From the NCBI GenBank assembly GCA_039025395.1, contig JBCCOK010000011.1, forward strand, positions 1-64,000: 64,000 nucleotides of DNA, written 5' to 3'. Below the pieces are notes generated by a model. The model was given only the letters and a program-made list of their open reading frames with translations, did no database searches and was not told the origin of the DNA. Made by a program: the position numbers and the translations under genes. This stretch comes from Hoeflea_A sp039025395. GTDB taxonomy: Bacteria; Pseudomonadota; Alphaproteobacteria; Rhizobiales; Rhizobiaceae. Shown here piece after piece: positions 24,843 to 33,812 of the stretch (position 1 is its first letter; every line of letters begins with the position of its first letter).

Positions 24843-25825
24843 GCACATCCTACGCCCCGACCGAACATTCAAAGCGCGTCATCCTGATTGATGTTGCCAG
24901 AGGTACGGCATTGGCCGCCATGGTGGTTTATCACTTTACATGGGATCTGGAGTTTTTCGGCTATGTACAGCAGGGCCTTACTGCCTATGGCGGGTGGAAG
25001 ATGTTCGCGCGGCTCATCGCCGGCAGCTTCCTGTTTCTGGTCGGCGTCAGTCTGGTCCTGGGCCACAGCGACGCAATTCGCTGGCGCTCATTTGCCGTTC
25101 GGCTTGCGATGATTGTTGCCGCCGCCGCAGCGATTACGGGCGTCACGGTCTATGCCATGCCGGACAGGTTCATATTTTTCGGCATACTCCATAACATTGC
25201 TGTCTCGAGTATACTCGGCCTTGCATTTCTGCGGCTGCCGGCGATTGTGAGCCTTGCAGGCGCCATTATCGTGCTTTTCGGAAAGGTGTATTTTGCAGCA
25301 CCGGTTTTCAATCATTGGGCACTGTTATGGCTGGGCCTTTCGACCGATCGGGTGGTTTCCAATGATTACGTTCCGGTATTTCCATGGTTCGGTGTCGTCT
25401 TGCTCGGCATTGGTACGGCAAAAATTGCAAAATCCGCAGGCTTGTTCACCTGGCTTGCGGCGATTTATCGGAGTGAAAGCCGGATCGGAAAGCCGCTTGC
25501 GTTTGCCGGACGTCACAGTCTGGCCGTCTACCTCCTCCATCAACCGGTACTTATCGGGTTGGTTTATATCGCGAGCCTTGTTTATCCGGCACCGGCAGCC
25601 GATCCGATTGCCAGCATTACATTCAGCTGCAACCGTGTTTGTTCCGAAGACAACCCGGATGGTTTCTGTCAGAGATACTGCCGATGCGTGGCTGAGGGAA
25701 TTGTCGAAGCAGACCTGCTCGATACGCTGACGACGATCCAATCCAGCGGAGAGCCAGACGCTGAGCTAAGACAGATTACCGCCGCATGTACGGCGTCGGC
25801 GATCGAACAAGGCGGGTCGGAATGA
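24839..25825 (+). CDS. DUF1624 / heparan-alpha-glucosaminide N-acetyltransferase-like membrane protein with Cys-rich tail
   Basis: A 328-residue polytopic membrane protein of the DUF1624 (HGSNAT-like acyltransferase) family. The catalytic-domain hallmark is the N-terminal RVILIDVARGTALAAMVVYHFTWDL split around the membrane helix, with FFGILHNIAVSS and FAGRHSLAVYLLHQPVL later; about eight helices in all. The last 65 residues are a soluble tail with a cysteine cluster, CNRVC followed by CQRYCRC, and a further Cys near TAACTA, which could bind metal or form disulfides. Acyl donor and acceptor are unknown. It overlaps both neighbours by 4 bases. Confidence 0.85.
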   Translation: MSTSYAPTEHSKRVILIDVARGTALAAMVVYHFTWDLEFFGYVQQGLTAYGGWKMFARLIAGSFLFLVGVSLVLGHSDAIRWRSFAVRLAMIVAAAAAITGVTVYAMPDRFIFFGILHNIAVSSILGLAFLRLPAIVSLAGAIIVLFGKVYFAAPVFNHWALLWLGLSTDRVVSNDYVPVFPWFGVVLLGIGTAKIAKSAGLFTWLAAIYRSESRIGKPLAFAGRHSLAVYLLHQPVLIGLVYIASLVYPAPAADPIASITFSCNRVCSEDNPDGFCQRYCRCVAEGIVEADLLDTLTTIQSSGEPDAELRQITAACTASAIEQGGSE

Positions 25826-26289
25826 ACGCGTACAAGGCAAGATCCAATTCGATACCGTGGCCCCCGATCATTACCCTGGCCGCGGCAATCCTGGCCGTCC
25901 TCGCAGCCTGGGTCTATCGGCTGCCTTTTCCGCAAGGAGCCGTTTTGCAGTATACCGGTGTGCTGCTCTTGATTTTCGCATTGGCTATCGACATCTGGTC
26001 GATTTTTACCATGCGGGCGGCGCAGACAACGGTCATGCCTACAAAAGGGTCGACGCACCTCGTCACGAACGGTCCGTTCGGCTACAGCCGCAACCCGATC
26101 TATCTCGGCAACATCCTGCTGCTGCTGGCCTTGTCTCTGATACTTGCCAATGCCTGGTTCGTGATCCTGGCCGCAGCAGCCGCAATCGGGATGAAAAAGC
26201 TCGCGGTCGACCGCGAAGAACTGCATCTGTTGGCCGTTTTCGGCGCCGAATACGAGGACTATTGCCGTCGGGTGAGGCGCTGGCTCTGA
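25822..26289 (+). CDS. Isoprenylcysteine carboxyl methyltransferase-like (ICMT/PEMT) membrane protein
   Basis: A 155-residue membrane protein of the ICMT/phospholipid-methyltransferase-like family. It has three to four helices and the family's cofactor-binding signature LVTNGPFGYSRNPIYLGNILLLLAL, then the conserved EEL(H)LLAVFGAEYEDYCRRVRRWL C-terminus. In bacteria such proteins probably methylate lipids or small molecules with S-adenosylmethionine; the substrate is not known. The ATG at 25822 overlaps the stop of the acyltransferase gene, so it belongs to that three-gene operon. Confidence 0.88.
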   Translation: MNAYKARSNSIPWPPIITLAAAILAVLAAWVYRLPFPQGAVLQYTGVLLLIFALAIDIWSIFTMRAAQTTVMPTKGSTHLVTNGPFGYSRNPIYLGNILLLLALSLILANAWFVILAAAAAIGMKKLAVDREELHLLAVFGAEYEDYCRRVRRWL

Positions 26290-26312
26290 TCTAAGATACC
26301 GGCAAGATAGCG

Positions 26313-26699
26313 TCAGGTGCCGACCCGCAGTTCGGCAAGACGCGCCAAGCAAGCCTCATCCACATTGTCGAGCTCTGCCAGCGTGTCCTCGATATCTTTG
26401 CGCTTCTGCTTGAGTTGCTCGCGCTTCTCGGCGACCCGCTTCATCATCAGTTCAAGCTGCCCCAATTCACCAGGCGGACCCTTGTAAATGTCAATGATCT
26501 CGCGAATCTCGGCAATCGTAAATCCAAGGCGGCGTCCGCGCAGGATTTCCTTGATGAGATGCCGATCCGACGATTTAAACAATCGTGTTCGACCACGACG
26601 TTCCGGTTGAATGAGACCTTCGTCCTCATAGAAGCGCAGGGTCCGCGTCGAAACGCCGAATTCGCGTGTAAGCTCAGTGATGGTGTAGTATTTGCGCAC
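26313..26699 (-). CDS. MerR-family regulator (LiuR-like)
   Basis: A 128-residue MerR-type activator/repressor. The winged helix-turn-helix is at 5-75 (YTITELTREFGVSTRTLRFYEDEGLIQPERRG), followed by a dimerising coiled coil (LMMKRVAEKREQLKQKRKDIEDTLAEL). The C-terminal effector part is short and has only one Cys, so it is not a metal sensor of the CueR type. It most resembles the LiuR branch that controls branched-chain acyl-CoA catabolism in proteobacteria; none of those target genes is in the window. A palindrome just upstream suggests autoregulation. Confidence 0.9.
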   Translation of the reverse strand: MRKYYTITELTREFGVSTRTLRFYEDEGLIQPERRGRTRLFKSSDRHLIKEILRGRRLGFTIAEIREIIDIYKGPPGELGQLELMMKRVAEKREQLKQKRKDIEDTLAELDNVDEACLARLAELRVGT

Positions 26700-26739
26700 G
26701 TCATTGCCTGCCGTGTTTGAGCGGTCAGACTCTGACTTT

Positions 26740-26753
26740 CTTTTACGTAAAAG
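26740..26753. promoter_or_regulatory. Palindromic operator upstream of the MerR gene
   Basis: CTTTTACGTAAAAG is a perfect 14-bp palindrome about 40 bp upstream of the regulator's start, overlapping a TTGACT (-35-like, minus strand, 26757-26752). Its core TTTACGTAAA resembles published LiuR boxes, which fits the LiuR-like protein. Confidence 0.6.
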
Positions 26754-26803
26754 TCAATTTTTCGCCTGGGGATGAACGCCAAACCGCCAAACAGGGTAAA
26801 TCT

Positions 26804-28222
26804 TTATCCCACCAGCCCGAACCACCAGCTGGCAAGACCTAAGAAGGCAAAAAACCCGACGACGTCGGTCACCGTTGTTACGAAGACGGCAGAAGCGATT
26901 GCCGGATCGATGTTTAGCTTATCGAGAAGAAGCGGCAGCAAAATTCCTGAAATTCCGGCCGCCAGCATGTTGATGACCATGGCGATGCCGATAACCACGC
27001 CGAGCTGGCCGCTGCCGAACCATGCCCAGGCAAGGAGCGCAACGACAAATGCAAAGAGAACGCCATTGATGAATCCGACCGCAATCTCGCGGCGTACAAT
27101 GCGAGCGGCGTTGTAGATATCGAGATCCTTGGTAGCCAGAGCCCGAACGGTAACGGTCAGCGTTTGCGTTCCCGCATTGCCGCCCATGGACGCGACAATT
27201 GGCATGAGTATAGCCAGCGCTACCATCTGCTGAATGGTGGCGTCGAATAGACCGATGACGACCGAGGCAAGAATGGCGGTCGCGAGGTTGACCATGAGCC
27301 AGGGAAAACGCGAGCGGACTGTCGCAGCCACAGCGTCAGACAATTCTTCATCGCCAACGCCTCCGAGCCGCAAAATATCTTCTTCCGCCTCTTCCTGAAT
27401 AACGTCGACGACATCATCAATGGTCAGGACACCAACCAGCCGGTTGTTTTCATCAAGGACGGCAGCAGACAAAAGGTCGTACTGCTCAAACAACTGCGCA
27501 GCTTCTTCCTGATCCATTTCTGCCGAGATGGGCCGATTGGTATCGCGCATGATCGCTTCGATCTTGATCTCCCGCTTTGATCGCAGGATGCGGTCCAGAT
27601 CGACGGCACCAAGGAGCCGAAAGGTCGGATCAATGACGAAGACCTGAGAAAACGAATCGGGAAGCCGCTCCTCTTCGCGCATGTAGTCGATTGTCTGGCC
27701 GACACTCCAGAATGGCGGTACTGCAACAAACTCGGTTTGCATGCGCCGCCCGGCGGTGTCCTCAGGGTAATCCAGCGAGCGCCGCAGGCGTATCCGCTCG
27801 GTGAAGGGCAGTTTTGCCAGGATGTCTTCCTGGTCTTCTTCATCGAGATCCTCAAGAATGTATACCGCATCATCTGAATCGAGGTCTTCAAGACCCTCTG
27901 CGAGCTTTTCATTCGGCAAATCGTCGACAATCTCACGCCGGATCGCATCGTCGACCTCCGTCAGTGCGGTGAAGTCGAAATCATCACCAGTCAGCCTCAC
28001 CAGCCTGCTGCGCTGGTCAGGCTGAAGCGATTCGATCAGGTCACCCAGCTCCGACTCATGCAGCCCGGAAACCTGTTCTCTGAGGAAGAGCACATCCCCG
28101 TCTGCAATAGCCGCACCGACGCGCGCGACGAAGCCGGAACGAATGACACCGTCTTCGTCGTAAATCTCACTACGCTCAGGAGACCCCTCGCCGCTTTCCG
28201 ATACGGCGGATTGATCCTGCAT
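26804..28222 (-). CDS. mgtE: Magnesium transporter MgtE
   Basis: A 472-residue MgtE channel. An N-domain of helical repeats (about 45-165) is followed by a pair of CBS domains (about 165-285) that close the pore when cytosolic Mg2+ is high, and by five membrane helices at the C-terminus. The pore signature is present (VASMGGNAGTQTLTVTVRAL), as is PLLLDKLNIDPAIASAVFVTTVTDVVGFF split in the last helices. The frame opens to 28261; I use ATG 28222. No Mg2+ riboswitch-like structure is evident upstream. Confidence 0.95.
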   Translation of the reverse strand: MQDQSAVSESGEGSPERSEIYDEDGVIRSGFVARVGAAIADGDVLFLREQVSGLHESELGDLIESLQPDQRSRLVRLTGDDFDFTALTEVDDAIRREIVDDLPNEKLAEGLEDLDSDDAVYILEDLDEEDQEDILAKLPFTERIRLRRSLDYPEDTAGRRMQTEFVAVPPFWSVGQTIDYMREEERLPDSFSQVFVIDPTFRLLGAVDLDRILRSKREIKIEAIMRDTNRPISAEMDQEEAAQLFEQYDLLSAAVLDENNRLVGVLTIDDVVDVIQEEAEEDILRLGGVGDEELSDAVAATVRSRFPWLMVNLATAILASVVIGLFDATIQQMVALAILMPIVASMGGNAGTQTLTVTVRALATKDLDIYNAARIVRREIAVGFINGVLFAFVVALLAWAWFGSGQLGVVIGIAMVINMLAAGISGILLPLLLDKLNIDPAIASAVFVTTVTDVVGFFAFLGLASWWFGLVG

Positions 28223-28418
28223 TGTATTCGACCCAAATCTACTTCGCTGTCGTCGCACCAAGCTTAGAGGGAGTCAGGCAGTAAATGAAGGATTCGAAGG
28301 CATAACGATGCACCGGATTGGCGCCTAGAGCGAGATGTGGCTGAAGCGCTGAACTGCCAGTCACCAAATGCGCCGCACAGCGCGTCCAAAATCAGACCAG
28401 AGGCCGCCTTTGGCTGGA

Positions 28419-29450
28419 TTAATCCGGAAAACCAATATGCAGTGGCTCTGCCGCGTCGAGAATGCGGCTATAGGTGCTGCGATCGACATTTCCGCCCGAT
28501 ACAACGACAACGACTGTCTTGTCTTTAAATCGTTCAAGTTGCTGTAGAAGCGCTGCAAACCCCGCGCAGCCGCCTGGTTCGGCGACCAGTTTCAGCCGCT
28601 CGAACAATACCGCCATGGCACTCATCACCTCGCGGTCAGACACGACAAAGCCGCCACTGACATTGGTCCGTATGATCTCGAATGTGATCAAACCCGGCTG
28701 CGGTGTCGCAATGGAATCGCAAATGGTCGGGGAACCAGGGGCTATCGATACCCGCTTTCCAGCGTTCAGAGAAAGGACCATGTCATCATAGTGTTCGGGT
28801 TCCGCACACCACAAATGTGACTGTGGCGAATGCGCCTTGATCGCGACGGAAATCCCGGAAAGCAATCCACCGCCGCCCACCGGACAGATTACGTGATCAA
28901 TGTCGAGATTCATGCGCCTGGTCTGCCGGACAATCTCCAGTCCAACCGTGGCCTGGCCCGAGATGACATCGACATCGTCGAAAGGTGGTATGATTGCGGC
29001 GCCTGTCTCAGCAGCTCTTTCTTGCGCCAATGCCTTCCGGTCATCGCCATTGCGGTCAAAAAACACAACGTCTGCTCCCAAGGCACGCGTATTGTTGATT
29101 TTTATCGCCGGTGCGTCGCCCGGCATGAATATGGTTGCGGGAAGCTCCAGTAACCTGGCGGCGGCTGCAACACCTTGAGCGTGGTTGCCCGAGGAATAAG
29201 CGACAACACCCGACGAGCGCGCATGCACCGGAAGACGGGACAGCTTTGTGTATGCGCCGCGAAACTTGAAGGAACCCGTGCGCTGCAGACATTCAGCCTT
29301 GAAAAGGAGACGCATTCCGAGCGCTTCGTTCAATTGAGGCGATTCGACCAGCGGCGTAGGCACAGCAAGGCCATCAAGCCGCTTTGCGGCATCTTCGACA
29401 AGTTCAGCACTAACGCCGGTATTTGTGCCTCTGATTGCCTCGCCAAGCAT
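28419..29450 (-). CDS. Threonine/serine dehydratase (PLP-dependent)
   Basis: A 343-residue fold-type II PLP enzyme that removes ammonia from threonine or serine. The PLP lysine lies in GSFKFRGAY (about 62), the phosphate-binding loop in CPVGGGGLLSG, and SSGNHAQGVA is the substrate loop. It lacks the C-terminal ACT-like regulatory domain of biosynthetic IlvA, so it is catabolic TdcB-like or a related dehydratase (members of this group also serve in hydroxyectoine breakdown). Substrate cannot be fixed from sequence. Confidence 0.9.
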   Translation of the reverse strand: MLGEAIRGTNTGVSAELVEDAAKRLDGLAVPTPLVESPQLNEALGMRLLFKAECLQRTGSFKFRGAYTKLSRLPVHARSSGVVAYSSGNHAQGVAAAARLLELPATIFMPGDAPAIKINNTRALGADVVFFDRNGDDRKALAQERAAETGAAIIPPFDDVDVISGQATVGLEIVRQTRRMNLDIDHVICPVGGGGLLSGISVAIKAHSPQSHLWCAEPEHYDDMVLSLNAGKRVSIAPGSPTICDSIATPQPGLITFEIIRTNVSGGFVVSDREVMSAMAVLFERLKLVAEPGGCAGFAALLQQLERFKDKTVVVVVSGGNVDRSTYSRILDAAEPLHIGFPD

Positions 29451-29503
29451 GTTTTCCCATTCTGCGCAGCATTATGAATGTGCGATATCGGTGACCCGAT
29501 CAG

Positions 29504-30028
29504 TCAGCGCTGCAGCGCAAAGGCTGCCGGTTTGTTTTGACTTACGAAGCGCTCCAGGCACTTACGCATTGTCACCTTTTCTATATCTTTGAGAAGCGTT
29601 GTCGAATATTTCGTCGAGCGTGCCTCGACGATGTATCCACTCTTTTCGAAAAAAGAGATTCCAGTGCGATTTCTTGCGTGCAAATCTATCTCGGCGAAAT
29701 CGAAACCATCATTCTTGATCTCGGCCTCAACCGCGTTCAGCAGCGCGGTCGCCACTCCCCTTTGGCAACAATCGGGATCGACATTCAGAAATGCCACCCT
29801 GAAATCCATGTCTTCGCGAAAAACCCAGCCCAATATGACGGTATTCGAAACGGCCACCAAGGCGGTGTTCCAGTAATCCTTTGAAGCATCACGGTAAATC
29901 CCATGAACCTGTTCGCGCAAGGGGTCGATATCTTCACCCCAGTGTGGGACGGCACGCTCCCAGAGGCGAATGCCAATGGCCGCAATCTGCTCGGCGTCCT
30001 CTGCGACTGCTTTCCTAACTTCAATCAT
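29504..30028 (-). CDS. GNAT-family N-acetyltransferase
   Basis: A 174-residue acetyltransferase of the GNAT fold. The acetyl-CoA loop appears as LNVDPDCCQRGVATALLNAVE (the Q/R-x-x-G-x-A pattern), followed by IDLHARNRTGISFFEKSGYIVE. The N-terminus MIEVRKAVAEDAEQIAAIG is typical. The frame is open 22 codons further upstream, but ATG 30028 matches the family. A 20-residue tail after the domain is unusual. The acceptor (antibiotic, protein or small amine) cannot be told. Confidence 0.87.
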   Translation of the reverse strand: MIEVRKAVAEDAEQIAAIGIRLWERAVPHWGEDIDPLREQVHGIYRDASKDYWNTALVAVSNTVILGWVFREDMDFRVAFLNVDPDCCQRGVATALLNAVEAEIKNDGFDFAEIDLHARNRTGISFFEKSGYIVEARSTKYSTTLLKDIEKVTMRKCLERFVSQNKPAAFALQR

Positions 30029-30348
30029 CGTCACCACACGCAACCACATCTGCACCATTCGCCGTTTCGACAATGCGCCGTTTGTACGACGCATATGGCA
30101 GCACTACCTGTCGTTGACTCGCGCAGACTGACATAGCAAAGCGCGCTATTGCAACTCGCAAGCCGCTGTGTCGCTGTCGGATCGCGAACCGGTTTCCCGG
30201 TGCACGAACGGACGTTGCGGGATAACCTAAGCGACAAACGGTAGAAATCGATAGAGCATCCGGGCGTGGCAAAGAAATGCCATGTCCGAAACTTAGAGAT
30301 TCATCAAGGAAAATGAGAGCTTCCGGTTCGATCGAACCATGCTTTAAC
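30029..30348. other. Gap between the GNAT gene and sufA, with a palindrome
   Basis: About 320 bp with no gene. It holds a perfect 14-bp palindrome GGTTCGATCGAACC (30325-30338), 10 bp after the sufA stop. The palindrome has no loop or T-run, so it is more like a protein site than a terminator. No promoter for the GNAT gene is obvious. Confidence 0.4.
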
Positions 30349-30747
30349 TTAACTGTCGGCGCGAACCACGGCGTCGCCCTTGTCAGCCAATGCCTTGAGG
30401 TCGGCAGGTTTCAGTTCCACCGATTCGCCGCACCCGCAGGCAGACGTCTGATTGGGATTGTTGAACACAAAACCGGAACGCAGGGTTGTGGTTTCGAAAT
30501 CCATTTCCGTACCGAGGAGAAACAACACGGCCTCGGGCGCCACATAGACCCTGGCGCCTTTTGCCTCGACCACATCGTCCTTGTCGTTGACTTCCGTTGC
30601 GAGATCCACCGTGTACTCCATACCGGCACATCCGCCTTTTTTGATCCCGACGCGCAATCCGACCGCCCGAGCGTTCGAGGTTTCGACGATCGCCTTGACG
30701 CGGTCGGCGGCCTTATCTGTCAATGTCATGACTGCAAAGCCAGTCAT
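30349..30747 (-). CDS. sufA: Iron-sulfur carrier SufA (HesB/IscA family)
   Basis: A 132-residue A-type Fe-S carrier, last gene of the suf cluster. It passes clusters from SufBCD to apo-proteins. The three ligand cysteines are in KKGGCAGMEY (about 40) and SACGCGES (about 103 and 105). Translation may begin at the second Met (30729), which gives the usual length of about 126; 30747 is the longer option. It lies 86 bp after sufT on the same strand. Confidence 0.94.
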   Translation of the reverse strand: MTGFAVMTLTDKAADRVKAIVETSNARAVGLRVGIKKGGCAGMEYTVDLATEVNDKDDVVEAKGARVYVAPEAVLFLLGTEMDFETTTLRSGFVFNNPNQTSACGCGESVELKPADLKALADKGDAVVRADS

Positions 30748-30833
30748 TGCGTGTCTCCATTCGGGTCAACAGATCGGTCTGTTTCATGCAATGCGGATTG
30801 ACGGGACAATACCGTATAAAAGGAATCCGTCAA

Positions 30834-31235
30834 TCAATACCAGCCGACGGCGATCTGCGCTTCCTCTGACATCCGATCCGGCGTCCATGGCGGATCAAAC
30901 GTCATGTTTACGTCGACACCCGATACGCCTTCAACCGTACCGACCGCATTCTCCACCCATCCCGGCATCTCGCCGGCAACGGGACAGCCTGGTGCAGTGA
31001 GGGTCATGTCGATTTTCACGCTCCGGTCATCTTCGATATCGATACGGTATATGAGGCCCAACTCGTATATGTCGGCGGGGATCTCTGGATCATATACAGT
31101 TTTGATCGCGGCAATGATGTCATCTGTCAGACGGGCGAGTTCATCGCGCGGTATCGAAGATGCCGACAGGCCGCCATTCGTCGTGGGCTCTTCGGCGTGT
31201 GTCTCGCCGCTTTCGGTTTGTATCTCGTCGCTCAT
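30834..31235 (-). CDS. sufT: SUF system assembly protein SufT (MIP18/DUF59)
   Basis: A 133-residue MIP18-family protein. The DUF59 domain (about 35-125) has the usual IKTVYDPEIPADIYELGLIY and TLTAPGCPVAGEMPGWVENAV, with the reactive Cys in APGCP. The first 30 residues are acidic and disordered. SufT homologues help Fe-S maturation, especially under heavy demand. It follows sufS by 26 bases. Confidence 0.95.
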   Translation of the reverse strand: MSDEIQTESGETHAEEPTTNGGLSASSIPRDELARLTDDIIAAIKTVYDPEIPADIYELGLIYRIDIEDDRSVKIDMTLTAPGCPVAGEMPGWVENAVGTVEGVSGVDVNMTFDPPWTPDRMSEEAQIAVGWY

Positions 31236-31261
31236 TGAACAGGTCCCGGTTTATCGCAGGA

Positions 31262-32518
31262 TCAGGCAAAAAACTCCCGTGCCTTCAACAGCGCGTCGTA
31301 CAATACGTCCACCTCTTCGCGCGTATTGTAAAGGCCGAAAGAAGCACGACAGGTCGAGGTCACGCCAAAGCGTCGCAAGAGCGGCTGCGCACAATGCGTT
31401 CCGGCCCGTACAGCAACGCCCGACCGATCGATGACCATCGATATGTCATGGGCATGAATGCCCTCAATCTCAAACGAAACAATGGCGCCTTTTCCCGGCG
31501 CATTACCAAATATCCGCAAGGAGTTGATTTGCGACAGCTTTTCATGCGCATACGCGCGCAAATCGGCTTCATGGGCTGCGATGTTTTCCCGGCCGACATT
31601 TTCCATATAGTCAAGAGCCGCGCCCAAACCGATGGCTTGAACGATCGGCGGCGTTCCGGCTTCAAAACGGTGCGGCGGCTCGTTGTAGGTAACGACATCC
31701 TCACCAACGTCAAGGATCATCTCGCCACCGCCCTGAAACGGGCGCATCGATTCCAGAACATGCTTCTTGCCGTACAGAACCCCGATACCCGACGGACCGT
31801 AGACCTTATGGCCGGTAAAGACATACCAGTCACAATCGATATCGCGAACATCTACAGGCATGTGAACAGCTGATTGACTCCCGTCAATCAGAACCGGGAT
31901 ACCGCGCTCACGCGCAATCCGGCAAACCTCTTTCACCGGAACGACCGTCCCCAGTACGTTGGACATGTGGGTGATGGCAATCAGCTTTGTTCGTTCGCTC
32001 AGCTGCGCTTCAAAATCCTCAATATGGAACACACCGTTGTCATCAACGGGTATCCATCTGAGTTTCGCCCCGTGCCGCTCCCGCAGAAAATGCCAGGGGA
32101 CGATATTGGAATGGTGCTCCATTATGCTCAGGACAATTTCATCGCCTTCGCCAATACGCGGCATTGCGTACCCATAGGCGACCGTATTGATCGCCTCGGT
32201 CGTTGATTTCGTGAATACGATCTCGTCGGCGGATTCGGCATTGAGGAAAGCGCGCACTTTTTCGCGCGATGCTTCATAGGCATCTGTAGCGGCGTTCGAA
32301 AGGAAGTGCAGGCCCCGATGCACATTTGCATATTCATGCGCATAGGCATGCGAGACGGCATCAATAACCGCTTGCGGCTTCTGGGCCGACGCACCGTTGT
32401 CGATATAAACGAGGGGCTTGCCATAGACGGACCTCGAAAGGATTGGAAAATCCTTCCTCACGGCTTCAACATCGTAAGACGCGCCGATGTCCACGAGGTC
32501 GCTGGCGAGACTAGCCAT
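31262..32518 (-). CDS. sufS: Cysteine desulfurase SufS
   Basis: A 418-residue group II cysteine desulfurase that takes sulfur from cysteine for cluster assembly. The PLP lysine is in FTGHKVYGPSGIG (about 231) and the persulfide cysteine in RAGTHCAQPLLRRFG (about 369), in the short SufS-type loop. Dinucleotide-like spacing in MEHHSNIVPWHFL is typical. Its ATG overlaps the end of sufD by 8 bases. It is the second desulfurase of the locus; the first (iscS) opens the cluster. Confidence 0.97.
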   Translation of the reverse strand: MASLASDLVDIGASYDVEAVRKDFPILSRSVYGKPLVYIDNGASAQKPQAVIDAVSHAYAHEYANVHRGLHFLSNAATDAYEASREKVRAFLNAESADEIVFTKSTTEAINTVAYGYAMPRIGEGDEIVLSIMEHHSNIVPWHFLRERHGAKLRWIPVDDNGVFHIEDFEAQLSERTKLIAITHMSNVLGTVVPVKEVCRIARERGIPVLIDGSQSAVHMPVDVRDIDCDWYVFTGHKVYGPSGIGVLYGKKHVLESMRPFQGGGEMILDVGEDVVTYNEPPHRFEAGTPPIVQAIGLGAALDYMENVGRENIAAHEADLRAYAHEKLSQINSLRIFGNAPGKGAIVSFEIEGIHAHDISMVIDRSGVAVRAGTHCAQPLLRRFGVTSTCRASFGLYNTREEVDVLYDALLKAREFFA

Positions 32519-33785
32519 GGAGGTCGAGCCAGTTTTCGATACGGGCCTCGAGTGCCTCGATCAGCGCATCGTCCTCGAGTTCTTCAACCAGTTCCGCCAC
32601 AAAAGCCTTGACCAACAGGGCGCGTGCCTTGCGTTCGCCGATGCCTCTGGATTTCATATAGAACAGGTGTTCTTCTTCGATGTCGGTCACCGTCGCGCCA
32701 TGGCCGCACTGCACGTCGTCTGCAAAAATTTCCAGTTCCGGTTTGGCTGAAAAGTCGCAGTGGTCAGACAACAGGAGCGTATTGCAGGCCATTTTCGCAT
32801 CAGTCTTCTGCGCAATCTGCGCCACTCTGATCTGCCCCTGGAAAACTCCGTGTGCATGATCGAATACAACGTTACGGAAAGTTTCGCTTGAAACACAATC
32901 AGGCTCAAGATGATCGAGCGTCATCGTCACATCGGTATGGCTGTCACCGCCAAGAAGATTGATCCCGCGCAACACTAGTTCCGAATGCTGGCCTTTTGCG
33001 ACGATGTTCAGTTCCTGCCTTACAAGATTGCCGCCGGAATTCACGACGTATAAAGTCAGTTTCGCATTTGCGCCAAGCTGAATATTGATCTGGCCGAAAT
33101 GCGTGTCGGCAATGCCCCGTTCCTGACTGATGATCCAAATCACGTCTGCATTATCACCAACGCGCAGATCGGTGATTGAAGATACGAGACACCTTTCATC
33201 GCCCACCGAGACATGGCGCTCGACAAACGTCGCCTTGACGCCTTTGCCGATATCGACCGGGAAACGCGAGTGTGATTGGCCGCCGCCTTGTATTACCTGG
33301 ACTTCAAGCGGTTTGGAAAGCTCTACGCCGCTGCCCACCGTCAGGCTATATCCGTCATTCACCAGCGCACCATTCAGACGCCCGATCAGGTCATCGTGGT
33401 GCTGCAACACCATGCGCTGCCCGGCAACGCCATGTGTCAGCGAGTCACGATAAAATCCGAGTGTGACACCCTCCGGCACATTACCGTCCCGGGCCAACCC
33501 GTCGACCACCGCCAGCACATCGGAACCTTCAACGAGACGGCTCACGGCATCAACACCGGAATTCCCTTCACCGTCTGGAACTTTCTTCAAAAGATTGCGC
33601 AAGTCAGTGTAATGCCACGCTTCAATCCGACGGGTCGGCAATCCGTCTTCCCTCAGATCGTGCATGAAGCCGTCACGGATGGCTGCAATGGCACCGTCGC
33701 CATGGAGGTTTCCCAAGCGTTCGACAAAGACGTCAACGAACGTCTGTTCAGCGGCAGTAACCGGTCTGATACTTTGCATATTCAT
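32511..33785 (-). CDS. sufD: Fe-S assembly protein SufD
   Basis: A 424-residue SufD subunit of the SufBC2D scaffold. The beta-helix core is the right length, with HSELVLRGINLLGGDSHTDVTMTLDH and the C-terminal CGHGATVTDIEEEHLFYMKSRGI, shared with SufB. SufD works with SufB as the platform on which SufC hydrolyses ATP. It lies 27 bases after sufC; its start offers ATG at 33785 or 33779. Confidence 0.96.
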   Translation of the reverse strand: MNMQSIRPVTAAEQTFVDVFVERLGNLHGDGAIAAIRDGFMHDLREDGLPTRRIEAWHYTDLRNLLKKVPDGEGNSGVDAVSRLVEGSDVLAVVDGLARDGNVPEGVTLGFYRDSLTHGVAGQRMVLQHHDDLIGRLNGALVNDGYSLTVGSGVELSKPLEVQVIQGGGQSHSRFPVDIGKGVKATFVERHVSVGDERCLVSSITDLRVGDNADVIWIISQERGIADTHFGQINIQLGANAKLTLYVVNSGGNLVRQELNIVAKGQHSELVLRGINLLGGDSHTDVTMTLDHLEPDCVSSETFRNVVFDHAHGVFQGQIRVAQIAQKTDAKMACNTLLLSDHCDFSAKPELEIFADDVQCGHGATVTDIEEEHLFYMKSRGIGERKARALLVKAFVAELVEELEDDALIEALEARIENWLDLHG

Positions 33786-33812
33786 TAAAAAGCTCCTCCA
33801 GCCCAGCCGCTA

